DNA from: Planctomycetota bacterium
GTDB taxonomy: Bacteria > Planctomycetota > B15-G4
NCBI GenBank assembly: GCA_003644265.1
Contig: QNBX01000098.1
Location: forward strand, 1 to 17,184
Reading direction: 5' to 3'
DNA: 17,184 bases
Below, piece after piece: positions 1 to 7,214 of the stretch. The translations under genes were made by a program, and so were the position numbers. A model generated the notes under the pieces. The model was not told the DNA's origin, made no database searches, and saw only the letters and a list, made by a program, of their open reading frames with translations. Within the stretch, counting starts at the first letter, position 1. Every line of letters begins with the position of its first letter.

Positions 1-1073
1 AGCAGCCCGGCCCCGCCCAGCAGCAGCGCCGCGCGCGCGCGCAGCGGGCCCGCCAGGATCCAGGCCAGCGCCACGATCAACAGCTCCACGCCGCCCTCGA
101 GCTTGGTGGACACGAGGCCGCCCGCCGCCAGCACGCAGAGCATGATGCCCTGGCGCCCGACGCGCTCCTGGCGCAAGCGGTCCACTCCTTCCACCAACAG
201 CAGCAGGAACAGGGCGCAGGTCACATCGACGTAGCCGCCGCTCACAAAGCCCTCGCGCACATCCAGCGAGGTCCAGCCCGGCATGGACGCGAAGGCCACC
301 AGCGCCCAGCGACCCGCCGCGCCCAGAGGCCACAGCAGCCGAGCCAACAACGCCAACAGCGACAGCGCCAGCAGCTGCAGCACCAGCTTGGGCCCGACGG
401 CGGCGTCGGGCGGCGACCAGGCGAACACCGGCGCCAACACCAGCGGCACCAGCAGCGGGTAGTTGGGATGGAAGCCCGCGCGATCGGCGTCGGTCAGCGA
501 TGGCACGGACAGCACCGGGTCGTGCGCCAGCTCCCGCGCGCGCATGGCCCAGAACTTGCTGCCGTCCCCCATGAACGGCTGGCTCAGCCCGACGCCCGCC
601 GAAACCAACGCCAACCCCAGCACGACGCACACCAGCGCGCGCTGGCCCCAAGGCGACGGCGACGCCTCGGCTGATTCGGCTGGTGACTCCGTCCGCTGCG
701 CATCGGCAGGCCCCGGTGACTCGGCCTGCTGCGCCCTCGCCTCAGCCGGTGCGTGCGTCTCGGCCGTTCCCGGCACACCGCGCTGTCCGGGCTGCGTGAG
801 CGCTTGGCCGTCCCCTGCCCCCAAGCCCCAGCGCGCCCGCGTGGCCGTGAGCGACAGCAGCGCCAGCAGCAGCGGCGGCCAGGGGCCCGTGGCGACACCC
901 AGCAGCGACAGCGTCCACTGCACGTAGCCCGTGAACACCACGCCCAACGCCGCGGCCAGCGCGGCCCGGCTCCACCAGGGCGAGTCGCTCCAGTGCGCTC
1001 CCCAACGCCGCATGGGCCACCAGCCGCAGGCCACCAGCGCCAGGCTGAAGATCAGTCCCACGGCCAGGCTCAT
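1..1073 (-). CDS. Polytopic membrane glycosyltransferase-like protein (GT-C/GT39-like), 3' end cut by window edge
   Basis: The frame stays open from the ATG at 1073 to the left edge (357 codons, no stop), so the C-terminus is missing. The ATG overlaps the stop of the upstream gene as ATGA (1070-1073), which fixes the start and suggests translational coupling. The visible protein has hydrophobic segments near residues 1-18, 37-60, 65-78, 147-165 and several after 205. A first extracytoplasmic loop reads GDGSKFWAMRAREL, followed by HPNYPLLVPL, a GGYVDV motif in a membrane helix and a TKLEGG motif. These resemble the loop and Lys-Glu-Gly motifs of GT39-like transferases that use lipid-linked sugar donors; the substrate cannot be told. 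Residues about 82-144 form an unusual hydrophilic Ala/Glu/Pro/Ser-rich linker between membrane segments. It is similar along its length to the protein at 13804-15300. The transferase role is inferred from fold and motifs, not proven. Confidence 0.8.
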   Translation of the reverse strand, partial: MSLAVGLIFSLALVACGWWPMRRWGAHWSDSPWWSRAALAAALGVVFTGYVQWTLSLLGVATGPWPPLLLALLSLTATRARWGLGAGDGQALTQPGQRGVPGTAETHAPAEARAQQAESPGPADAQRTESPAESAEASPSPWGQRALVCVVLGLALVSAGVGLSQPFMGDGSKFWAMRARELAHDPVLSVPSLTDADRAGFHPNYPLLVPLVLAPVFAWSPPDAAVGPKLVLQLLALSLLALLARLLWPLGAAGRWALVAFASMPGWTSLDVREGFVSGGYVDVTCALFLLLLVEGVDRLRQERVGRQGIMLCVLAAGGLVSTKLEGGVELLIVALAWILAGPLRARAALLLGGAGL

Positions 1074-1774
1074 GGGAGCAACCGCTGCAAGGCCGGGCGC
1101 GTGGCCCGGGGGCCCGCGGCCAGGGAGGCCAGGTCGACCAGCCAGCGCGCCGGCCCGTCGGCTCCGGCGGGCAAGGCGCGCGCCTGCTGGGCCAGGTCGT
1201 CGCCGGTCACGCTGGCGGCAACGGGCAGGGGCACCAGCCGGATCGGCCGGGGGAAGAGCACCCACGCCGTCAGGTTGAAGAGCTGGGCCTGGGTGCCCAC
1301 CACGATCACCACGTCGCCTTCAGGGATGCGCTCGCGCCAGCCGCGCAGGGTGTCTGCGTGCAGGCCGGCGGCGGCGGCCAGGGCGTCGTCGCCCAGGGTC
1401 CAGCGACCGCGCGCGGAGAGCTCGGCCTGCTCCCGCGCCGAGGCTGCGGCGGAGAAGACACCCAGCACCAGCCCCCCCGCCGCCAGCGGAGTCCAGCGCC
1501 CGGCGCCTCGTCGCGTGGCGAGCGGCAGCAGCCCCCACGCCAGGCAGGCCGCGGCCAGCCCGAGCAGCAGCAGCTGGCCGTCCTGGGCGTAGGCCCGCCC
1601 GAGCTCCTCGGCGTGGGCCCGGGCGCGCTCCGGCCCCAGCGAGCGCGGGTCGGGATGGGCCTCGACCCAGGCCTGCAGCCAGACGGGCGCGGACAGGGTC
1701 TCCTGCTGCGAGAGCGTCCACGCGCCAGCGCCCAGCGCCAGACCCAGCACGATGGCCAGCAACCGCGCGATCAC
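1070..1774 (-). CDS. Small membrane-anchored protein of unknown function, partner of the GT-like protein
   Basis: I do not recognise a named family. From a GTG at 1774 the product is 234 residues. Hydrophobic segments lie at about 1-20, 68-87 and 93-112, and a C-terminal soluble portion contains PEGDVVIVVG and then LFPRPIRL (about 173-180). The region around that FPR motif matches the LPR region of the protein at 15300-15881. Both genes sit directly upstream of, and overlap, a paralogous polytopic transferase, so this looks like an accessory partner of that enzyme. The frame is open up to a GTG at 1891, but the extra residues are Arg-rich and hydrophilic and the hydrophobic helix begins right at 1774, so I chose the shorter start. 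That GTG overlaps the stop of a 27-codon ORF as GTGA. The stop overlaps the next gene as ATGA. Confidence 0.75.
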   Translation of the reverse strand: MIARLLAIVLGLALGAGAWTLSQQETLSAPVWLQAWVEAHPDPRSLGPERARAHAEELGRAYAQDGQLLLLGLAAACLAWGLLPLATRRGAGRWTPLAAGGLVLGVFSAAASAREQAELSARGRWTLGDDALAAAAGLHADTLRGWRERIPEGDVVIVVGTQAQLFNLTAWVLFPRPIRLVPLPVAASVTGDDLAQQARALPAGADGPARWLVDLASLAAGPRATRPALQRLLP

Positions 1775-1854
1775 CGGGACCGCCCCGCGCTGACCGCAGC
1801 GCTCAGCGCGTCCGCGGTCGGACTCTGCCCGCGATCTGTGCCCACGCTGCTCAT
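1771..1854 (-). CDS. Possible 27-residue upstream ORF (leader peptide or frameshifted N-terminus)
   Basis: An ATG at 1854 is preceded by GGAG at a spacing of 7 bases, a better ribosome-binding site than any other start in this stretch. It opens a 27-residue frame beginning MSSVGTDRG and ending in TGA at 1771-1773. That TGA overlaps the GTG chosen for the next gene (GTGA). It may be a short coupled leader peptide. Alternatively it is the true N-terminus of the 1070-1774 protein, separated from it by a single-base frameshift. Nothing in the peptide itself is diagnostic. Confidence 0.3.
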   Translation of the reverse strand: MSSVGTDRGQSPTADALSAAVSAGRSR

Positions 1855-1904
1855 GGCGGATCTCCGTCGCGAGCCGGGCCCGTGGGACCACCCTCGCCAG
1901 CCAG

Positions 1905-1933
1905 ATGATAGGCAGGCGCTGCAGCCATCACAA
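1905..1933 (-). promoter_or_regulatory. Sigma-70-like promoter for the 1070-1774 / 1-1073 gene pair
   Basis: Read on the minus strand, TTGTGA (1928-1933) and TATCAT (1905-1910) are separated by exactly 17 bases. The -10 matches consensus at 5 of 6 positions and the -35 at 4 of 6. Such AT-rich hexamers stand out in this GC-rich DNA. Transcription would start near 1898, about 45 bases before the ATG at 1854. This suggests the two downstream genes can be expressed independently of the transferase gene at 2000-3568. Confidence 0.5.
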
Positions 1934-1999
1934 TCGGTGGGCGACGGCCACCAGAGCAGCCACCGTGCCCACAGCTCGCGGGGCGCCAGCAGCCGTCCG

Positions 2000-3568
2000 T
2001 CAGCGCCCCGTCGCGAGCACGACCCCGGACAGAGGGTGCTCGAACACCGGCGTCAGGTACTGGCGCACCAGCTCGGGCGGGAACTTCGGGTGGACCACGT
2101 AGACGTCATAGGAGAAGTCGCCCAGCTCCCACTCGCGGCTCAGCTCGGCCATGGCCCCGGGGGGAGCGAGCTGCCGGTAGAAGCTCAGCGCGGGCTGGTA
2201 GCGCCAGTCCAGCAGCGCCACGCGCACGCCGCCCTCGCCGCGCGGCCCCGGGGTCTCCAGGATCTGCGCCGCGACCTGCTTGGCGCCCGCGTCGTAACGC
2301 CAGCTGCGGAAGTAGCTCAGCTCGAACCCGGCCACGAAGACGGCCGACGCGGCCAAGAGCAGCGCCAGCAACGCGCCGCGCGCCAGGGAGCGGGCCGGCC
2401 TCAGGGCCTCCAACGCGGCCAACGCAAACAGAGGGATCAGGTAGAGCCCGGTGCGACCGCGGGGATAGGCGGCGTCGGCCAGTACGTGCAGCGCCACCAC
2501 GGCGAGCAAGCTGACCGCCAGGCTCACGGCGAAGAACAGCGGCAGCCCGGGCCCGCGCCGCCGCCAGCTCTGCAGCGCCGACGCGATGATCAGCAACAGC
2601 AGCAGCGGGCACAGGACGTCGGCGATGGCCGCGACGAACGCGCTGGGGTCCGCGCCGTCGGGCGTCACCACGCCGCCGTGATCCAGCGACGCCTCCACCA
2701 GACCGCGTACGCTCGCGCTCAGCGTCGGCGCGCCGTAGAAGAAGTGGGCGCGCTGCGCAAAGCGCAGCGGCAGCGCCACGAGCGCGCCCGTGATGGCGAG
2801 GCCAGGCAGCAGCCCCGTCAGCACCCAAGCTCGAAGCGTCAGGCCCAGGCGTCGCATCCCGCCTCCGGGTGCGGACGTGTTGTCGATCAGCAACAACGCC
2901 ACGCCCACGCCCAGCGCCGCGGGGGCGAAGGCGAGGTTGGAGCTGACGCACAGCGCCAGCGCCGCGCCGATGGCCAGACGTCCGCGCGCGCTCACCGGCA
3001 CCGCTCTCGACAGCGCGCCCTGACCCAAGGCCAGGGCCCACGCGAAGAAGCCCAGCGCCATGCCGTAACCGCGCCCGGCGCAGAGGAAGTCGAGCAGCAG
3101 CGGATTGAGCAGCAGGAACGCGAAGCTCGCCAGGAACAGCGGCCGGGAGGGAGCCATCCGGCGCGTCAGGGCCCCCACGCTCAGGGCAAACAACAAGAAC
3201 GCGAGCAGGCTCGGCAGGCGCAGGCTGAGCTCGGAGGGGCCGAACACATCGACTGAGAGTTTGGAGACGTACGTAAAGAGCAGGTGGTGGTTGGCGCTGT
3301 AGCTGGAGAACACCGTCTCCCATGGCTGCGACAGGTAGCGCAGGTAGGTGAGCGCCTCGTCGTGGGTGATCGACTGGGTCGCGGCGCGATACGTCTGGGT
3401 GACCGCGAGCCCCAGGCCCAGGACGACAGCGATCCGCAGGGCCAACGCGCTGGCGACCGCGCTGGACTCCCCGCCGGCCTCCGCTCCGGGGACGCTGGCG
3501 TCTCGCCCGCGGGTGCCCGCGGCGGCGCCCTCGCTGTTGACGGTGGCGTCTCGCCTACTGGTGGTCAT
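2000..3568 (-). CDS. GT39-like (PMT/ArnT-type) membrane glycosyltransferase
   Basis: The product is 522 residues from the ATG at 3568. After about 38 hydrophilic residues comes a first membrane helix (about 42-58). It is followed by a loop with THDEALTY (about 68-75), the Asp-Glu motif that marks the catalytic loop of GT-C/GT39 enzymes, then SANHHLLFTY and a RLPSLL motif opening the second helix. These are typical of the PMT_2 (glycosyltransferase RgtA/B/C/D-like) family, which moves sugars from polyprenyl-phosphate donors on the outer face of the inner membrane. About ten hydrophobic segments follow, and the last hundred residues are soluble and extracytoplasmic. A GTG at 3586 in the same frame is an alternative start, with GGAGA directly against it. 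The acceptor is unknown. Its start faces the kinase gene across a 138-base divergent region. Confidence 0.85.
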   Translation of the reverse strand: MTTSRRDATVNSEGAAAGTRGRDASVPGAEAGGESSAVASALALRIAVVLGLGLAVTQTYRAATQSITHDEALTYLRYLSQPWETVFSSYSANHHLLFTYVSKLSVDVFGPSELSLRLPSLLAFLLFALSVGALTRRMAPSRPLFLASFAFLLLNPLLLDFLCAGRGYGMALGFFAWALALGQGALSRAVPVSARGRLAIGAALALCVSSNLAFAPAALGVGVALLLIDNTSAPGGGMRRLGLTLRAWVLTGLLPGLAITGALVALPLRFAQRAHFFYGAPTLSASVRGLVEASLDHGGVVTPDGADPSAFVAAIADVLCPLLLLLIIASALQSWRRRGPGLPLFFAVSLAVSLLAVVALHVLADAAYPRGRTGLYLIPLFALAALEALRPARSLARGALLALLLAASAVFVAGFELSYFRSWRYDAGAKQVAAQILETPGPRGEGGVRVALLDWRYQPALSFYRQLAPPGAMAELSREWELGDFSYDVYVVHPKFPPELVRQYLTPVFEHPLSGVVLATGR

Positions 3569-3638
3569 GACGCGGCACGGTAGCACTCTCCGGGCCCGGC
3601 CGACCTGCCCGTCGCATGCGCCGTGCCGTCGGACGCGA

Positions 3639-3666
3639 GTGACCCAGCGCTCCGACCTGCTAGTCT
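3639..3666 (+). promoter_or_regulatory. Candidate promoter of the hybrid kinase gene
   Basis: In the divergent intergenic region, GTGACC (3639-3644) lies 16 bases before an extended -10, TGC plus TAGTCT (3658-3666). The predicted transcript start, near 3673, is about 34 bases before the ATG at 3707. The -10 matches consensus weakly (3 of 6), but the TG extension and the position support it. The minus-strand gene starting at 3568 must also have its promoter in this region, and I see no clear one. Confidence 0.35.
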
Positions 3667-3706
3667 GCGCGGTCCTCAGACCTCGGCCACCCCGCAGCGA
3701 GATCCC

Positions 3707-6493
3707 ATGCGACTGCTCAACCGACTCAACATCTCCACCAAGGTCTTCACGGGCTTCGGGATCGTGCTGGCGCTGCTGCTGCTGATCTCAGTGGTGAGCG
3801 TGGTCGAGCTGCTGGACGCGCAGAACAACCTGAGGGACTACCGCGTGCTGGCCCGGCAGACCAACGCCGAGGGCCGCGTGCAGGCCAACATGCTGATGAC
3901 CCGGCTCTACGCCAAGGACTTCATCATCAGCGCCAACGCAAAGAACATCGAGCAGATCCATGAGCGCGCCGCGCTCACCATCGAGATGATCGCTGAGGCC
4001 AAGGCGCTCACGCTCAACCCGGGCTACGTGCTGATCGTCGAGAACCTCGACAACGAGCTGCGGACCTACGTCGAGCAATTCGAGCAGGTCACCGAGCTGC
4101 AAGCGCGCCGCGACGAGATCGTGTACGACACGCTCAACATCGTGGGCCCGTCGCTTGAGCAGAGTCTCACGGAGATCTGGCGCAGCGCCTTCGAGGACAA
4201 CGACGCCGAGGCCGCCTACAGCGCGGCCACGACCCGGCTCAATCTCATGCTGGCGCGGCTCTACGCCAACCGCTTCCTGGTCCAGAACGACGACGCCTCC
4301 TATCGGCGCGTGGTGGTGGAGTTCGCCGAGATGCAGCAGCACATCGACGCGCTGCTCGACAACCTGCAGGACCCCTCCCGCTCCGAGGCGGCCAACAAGG
4401 TGCGCGACGACCAGCGCATCTACTCGCGCGCGTTCGAGGACGTGCACGAGGTGATCACGACGCGCAACGGCATCATCACCAACCAGCTCGACATGATCGG
4501 GCCCAAAGTGGCCGACCAGATCGAACGCCTGAAGCTGGCCATCAAGGCCGAGCAGGACGAGCTGGGCCCCCAGGCCGAGGCCGCCACCGCCCGCGCCGTG
4601 GCCGTCACCGTGTCCATCGCCCTGGCCTCGATCCTGTTCGGCATGGTCGCGGCCTGGATCATCGGCTTCGGCATCTCCAGGCCGATCCGCTCCATGGCGC
4701 GCGGCATGCGGCAGCTGGCCTCGGGCGACCTCGAGGCCGAGATCGAGATGCCCGACCGCCAGGACGAGATCCGGGAGATGGCCGAGGCGGTCGAGGTCTT
4801 CCGCTGCAGCATGGTGCGCGTCAGTGAGCTGGCCGAGCAGCAGCGCGCCGCGGCCGCCGAGGTGGCCGAGGCCCGCGACGCCCTGGCCGCGCTCAACGAG
4901 GACCTGGAGGACAAGGTCGACGCGCGCACCGCCGAGCTGGCGGCCGCCCGCGAGGCCGCCGAGGCGGCCAACCGGGCCAAGAGCGCGTTCCTGGCCAACA
5001 TGAGCCACGAGCTGCGAACGCCCATGAACGCCATCCTCGGCTACACCGAGATGCTGATGGAGGAGGCGCAGGATCAGGGGCACGACGACTACATCCCCGA
5101 CCTCCAGAAGGTGCACAAGTCCGGCAAGCACCTGCTCTCGCTGATCAACGACGTGCTCGATCTGGCCAAGGTCGAGTCGGGCAAGATGGAGCCCCTGGCG
5201 GAGGACTTCGCCGTGGACCAGCTGATTGACGCGGCGGTCACCACGGCCCTCCCGCTGCTGGAGAAGAACGGCAACAACCTGCGCGTCGTGCGGGGCGGGG
5301 CGGACGACGAGCCGCTGGGCGGCGTGTTCCAGGACCAACCCAAGCTGCTCCAGGCCCTGCTGAACCTGCTCTCCAACGCCGCCAAGTTCACGCACGAGGG
5401 CACGGTCACCCTGACGGTCGAACGCGTCGCCGACGCAGGCGCCGAGCTGCTGCGGATGGCCGTGAGCGACACGGGCATCGGCATCCCCGAGGACAAGCTG
5501 CTGGATGTCTTCGCGGAGTTCGGGCAGGCCGACAGCTCCACCACGCGCGACTACGGCGGCACCGGGCTGGGGCTGCCCATCTCGCGCCGCCTGTGTCGCC
5601 TGCTCGGGGGAGAGCTCAGCCTGGAGAGCACGTCGGGGCAGGGCTCCACCTTCACGATCGAGGTCCCCACCACGCTCCCCGGCAGCCATCCCCGCGCCGC
5701 GCCGGCGCCCCAGCCCGTTCCCGCCAAGCCGCAGCCCTCCGGCGACGTCGCCCACAGCGGGCGACGCGTGCTCGTCATCGACGACAACAGCGAGGCGCGC
5801 GAGATCATCACGCGCCTGCTCGAGCGCGACGGCTTCTCCGTCGCGGCCGCCAGCTCCGGCGAGGAAGGCCTGCGTCTGGCCCACGAGTTCGCTCCCACGG
5901 TCATCACGCTGGACGTGCGCATGCCCGACATGGACGGCTGGTCGGTGCTGCGCGCCCTGAAAGCGGACCCCAGCCTGCGCGACACGCCGGTGGTCATGCT
6001 GACCATGCTGGAGGACAAGACCAAGGCTTACTCGCTGGGCGCCACGGACTACCTCGTCAAGCCCGTCGACCGGGAGCAGCTCAGCAAGGTCGTCACCCGG
6101 CACTTCGAGGCCAACGTGAGCTGCACGGCGCTGCTGATCGACGACGACGACGCGGTGCAGGACGTGGTGTCCTCGCTGCTCACCAAGCAAGGCTGGCAGG
6201 TGCGCCAGGCGAGCAACGGCCAGGAGGGCCTCGAGCGCCTGGCAGAGGACCTGCCCAGCCTGATCCTGCTGGACCTCATGATGCCGGTCATGGACGGCTT
6301 CGACTTCCTGGTCGAGAAGCACAAGAACCCCGAGTGGCAGGGCATCCCCGTGGTGGTGCTGACCGCAAAGGACCTGACCGAGAACGACCGCGAGCGCCTC
6401 AGCGGCCGGGTCGAGCAGGTGTTCGAGAAGGACGCCTCAAGCCACGAGCAGCTCCTGGGGATGGTGAAGCAGCTCGCCACGCGCAGCGCCTAG
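3707..6493 (+). CDS. Hybrid sensor histidine kinase: HBM-like sensor, HAMP, HisKA, HATPase, two REC domains
   Basis: The product is 928 residues from the ATG at 3707; an in-frame ATG at 3623 would add 28 residues that look non-coding. Membrane helices lie at about 14-36 and 299-323. Between them is an all-helical extracytoplasmic domain with an internal repeat (MTRLYAKDF near 64-72, LARLYANRF near 182-190), as in helical bimodular (HBM) sensors. HAMP (about 324-380) and a coiled coil lead to HisKA with SHELRTP and phospho-His434. The ATPase domain has Asn557 in SNAAKF, then DTGIGIP and GGTGLGL. REC1 has Asp736 (LDVRMPD) and REC2 has Asp856 (LDLMMP). In REC2 the usual Lys-Pro is Lys-Asp. There is no C-terminal Hpt. 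The protein should autophosphorylate at His434 and pass phosphate to its own REC domains or to partners encoded downstream. The ligand is unknown. Confidence 0.95.
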   Translation: MRLLNRLNISTKVFTGFGIVLALLLLISVVSVVELLDAQNNLRDYRVLARQTNAEGRVQANMLMTRLYAKDFIISANAKNIEQIHERAALTIEMIAEAKALTLNPGYVLIVENLDNELRTYVEQFEQVTELQARRDEIVYDTLNIVGPSLEQSLTEIWRSAFEDNDAEAAYSAATTRLNLMLARLYANRFLVQNDDASYRRVVVEFAEMQQHIDALLDNLQDPSRSEAANKVRDDQRIYSRAFEDVHEVITTRNGIITNQLDMIGPKVADQIERLKLAIKAEQDELGPQAEAATARAVAVTVSIALASILFGMVAAWIIGFGISRPIRSMARGMRQLASGDLEAEIEMPDRQDEIREMAEAVEVFRCSMVRVSELAEQQRAAAAEVAEARDALAALNEDLEDKVDARTAELAAAREAAEAANRAKSAFLANMSHELRTPMNAILGYTEMLMEEAQDQGHDDYIPDLQKVHKSGKHLLSLINDVLDLAKVESGKMEPLAEDFAVDQLIDAAVTTALPLLEKNGNNLRVVRGGADDEPLGGVFQDQPKLLQALLNLLSNAAKFTHEGTVTLTVERVADAGAELLRMAVSDTGIGIPEDKLLDVFAEFGQADSSTTRDYGGTGLGLPISRRLCRLLGGELSLESTSGQGSTFTIEVPTTLPGSHPRAAPAPQPVPAKPQPSGDVAHSGRRVLVIDDNSEAREIITRLLERDGFSVAAASSGEEGLRLAHEFAPTVITLDVRMPDMDGWSVLRALKADPSLRDTPVVMLTMLEDKTKAYSLGATDYLVKPVDREQLSKVVTRHFEANVSCTALLIDDDDAVQDVVSSLLTKQGWQVRQASNGQEGLERLAEDLPSLILLDLMMPVMDGFDFLVEKHKNPEWQGIPVVVLTAKDLTENDRERLSGRVEQVFEKDASSHEQLLGMVKQLATRSA

Positions 6494-6569
6494 CCTGGTC
6501 TGTTCATGAACGCCTGCTGCGAACGCGGCAGGGCCTCCGTGGACAGCGTTGGAGCGCCCGGCCGCGGTC

Positions 6570-6599
6570 CCGACGCCGCTGGGGCTCGCGGCGCGTCGG
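6570..6599 (+). terminator. GC-rich hairpin after the kinase gene, possible weak terminator
   Basis: CCGACG (6570-6575) pairs with CGTCGG (6594-6599), and CCGC (6576-6579) pairs with GCGG (6588-6591) across a two-base bulge. This gives ten base pairs around an eight-base loop, 77 bases past the kinase stop. No T-run follows, so it is not a classic intrinsic terminator. It could be an RNA-stabilising or pausing structure, or chance in GC-rich DNA. Confidence 0.3.
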
Positions 6600-6652
6600 T
6601 CCCGGCCCCAGGCTCGTGCGGGACCGAGGCTCGCCCTGAGCGCCGCAGTCGC

Positions 6653-6658
6653 TATCCT
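6653..6658 (+). promoter_or_regulatory. Weak -10-like site before the single-domain response regulator
   Basis: TATCCT matches the -10 consensus at 4 of 6 positions and lies 67 bases before the ATG at 6726. No convincing -35 hexamer lies 16-18 bases upstream. Together with the hairpin at 6570-6599 and the 232-base gap, it hints that the regulator may have its own transcript. Weak evidence. Confidence 0.2.
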
Positions 6659-6725
6659 CCACAGCCCCAACCCTTGCGCCCAGGCCCGCCCCGCCCCGGC
6701 ACGAGACGACAACGGAGCCGTGCAG

Positions 6726-7106
6726 ATGCCCAGGATCCTTCTGGCCGAAGACAACGAGATGAACCGCGACATGCTGTCGCGGCGGCTCAGGCGCAAGGGC
6801 TTCGAAGTGTTCATCGCCGAGGACGGCCAGGCCGCGGTGGAGCGCGCCCGCGAGCAGGCCCCGGACCTGATCCTGATGGACATGAGCCTGCCCATCATGG
6901 ATGGCTGGGAGGCCACGCGGACGCTCAAGGCCGACGCCGCCACCGCCGGCATCCCGGTCATCGCGCTCACCGCCCACGCCATGCAGGGCGACCGCGAGAA
7001 GGCCATCGAGGCCGGCTGCGACGACTACGACACCAAGCCCGTCGAGCTGCCGCGCCTGCTGGAGAAGATCGGGGCGCTGCTGGACGCTCCCGGCGCCGGG
7101 AGCTAG
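6726..7106 (+). CDS. Single-domain response regulator (CheY/DivK-like)
   Basis: The product is 126 residues and consists of one receiver domain with no output domain. The full set of receiver residues is visible: acidic Glu8/Asp9 (LLAEDNEMN), phospho-acceptor Asp52 (LILMDMSLP), Thr82 (IALTAHA) and Lys104 (DTKPVE). The ATG at 6726 has GGAG 8 bases upstream; the open frame extends back to 6549, but that part lacks receiver sequence. The LTAHAM...CDDYDTKP signature is typical of receivers that serve hybrid kinases. With no DNA-binding or enzymatic part, it most likely shuttles or buffers phosphate between the upstream kinase and the downstream DHp-REC-cyclase, or regulates a partner by binding it. 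That partnership is inferred from gene order. Confidence 0.92.
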   Translation: MPRILLAEDNEMNRDMLSRRLRRKGFEVFIAEDGQAAVERAREQAPDLILMDMSLPIMDGWEATRTLKADAATAGIPVIALTAHAMQGDREKAIEAGCDDYDTKPVELPRLLEKIGALLDAPGAGS

Positions 7107-7194
7107 CAGCCCGTGGCGCATGTCATTCCGTGCGCAGCGGCGCTCTCGTGGCGCAGCTCCGCGCACGAAAGCACTCACGCCACAAGCTGCTAGC
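7102..7194. repeat. Long imperfect inverted repeat with nested stem between regulator and patatin genes
   Basis: GCTAGCAGCCCGTGGCG (7102-7118) is the near-perfect reverse complement of CGCCACAAGCTGCTAGC (7178-7194). Nine pairs, a CC/AA internal loop and six more pairs match, 15 of 17 positions. Inside, CGTGCGC (7129-7135) pairs with GCGCACG (7161-7167). The left arm contains the TAG stop of the response regulator, and the right arm ends 7 bases before the AGGGGAGG ribosome-binding site of the patatin gene. No T-run follows. It may be an mRNA processing or attenuating structure between cistrons, or a remnant of a small palindromic repeat element. Confidence 0.6.
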
Positions 7195-7214
7195 ACGCAC
7201 AGGGGAGGCGCTCG

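Noticed and set aside
1358..3256. A 632-codon plus-strand open frame rich in Gln and Arg
   Set aside because: Low-complexity Gln/Arg/His composition, antisense to two well-supported membrane protein genes; no ribosome-binding site or motif.
3788..6322. An 844-codon open frame on the minus strand across the kinase gene
   Set aside because: It is a shadow of the kinase gene. Its composition (His, Val, Leu, Gly, Asp repeats) mirrors the kinase codons and it has no recognisable domain, while the plus frame has complete kinase and receiver motifs.
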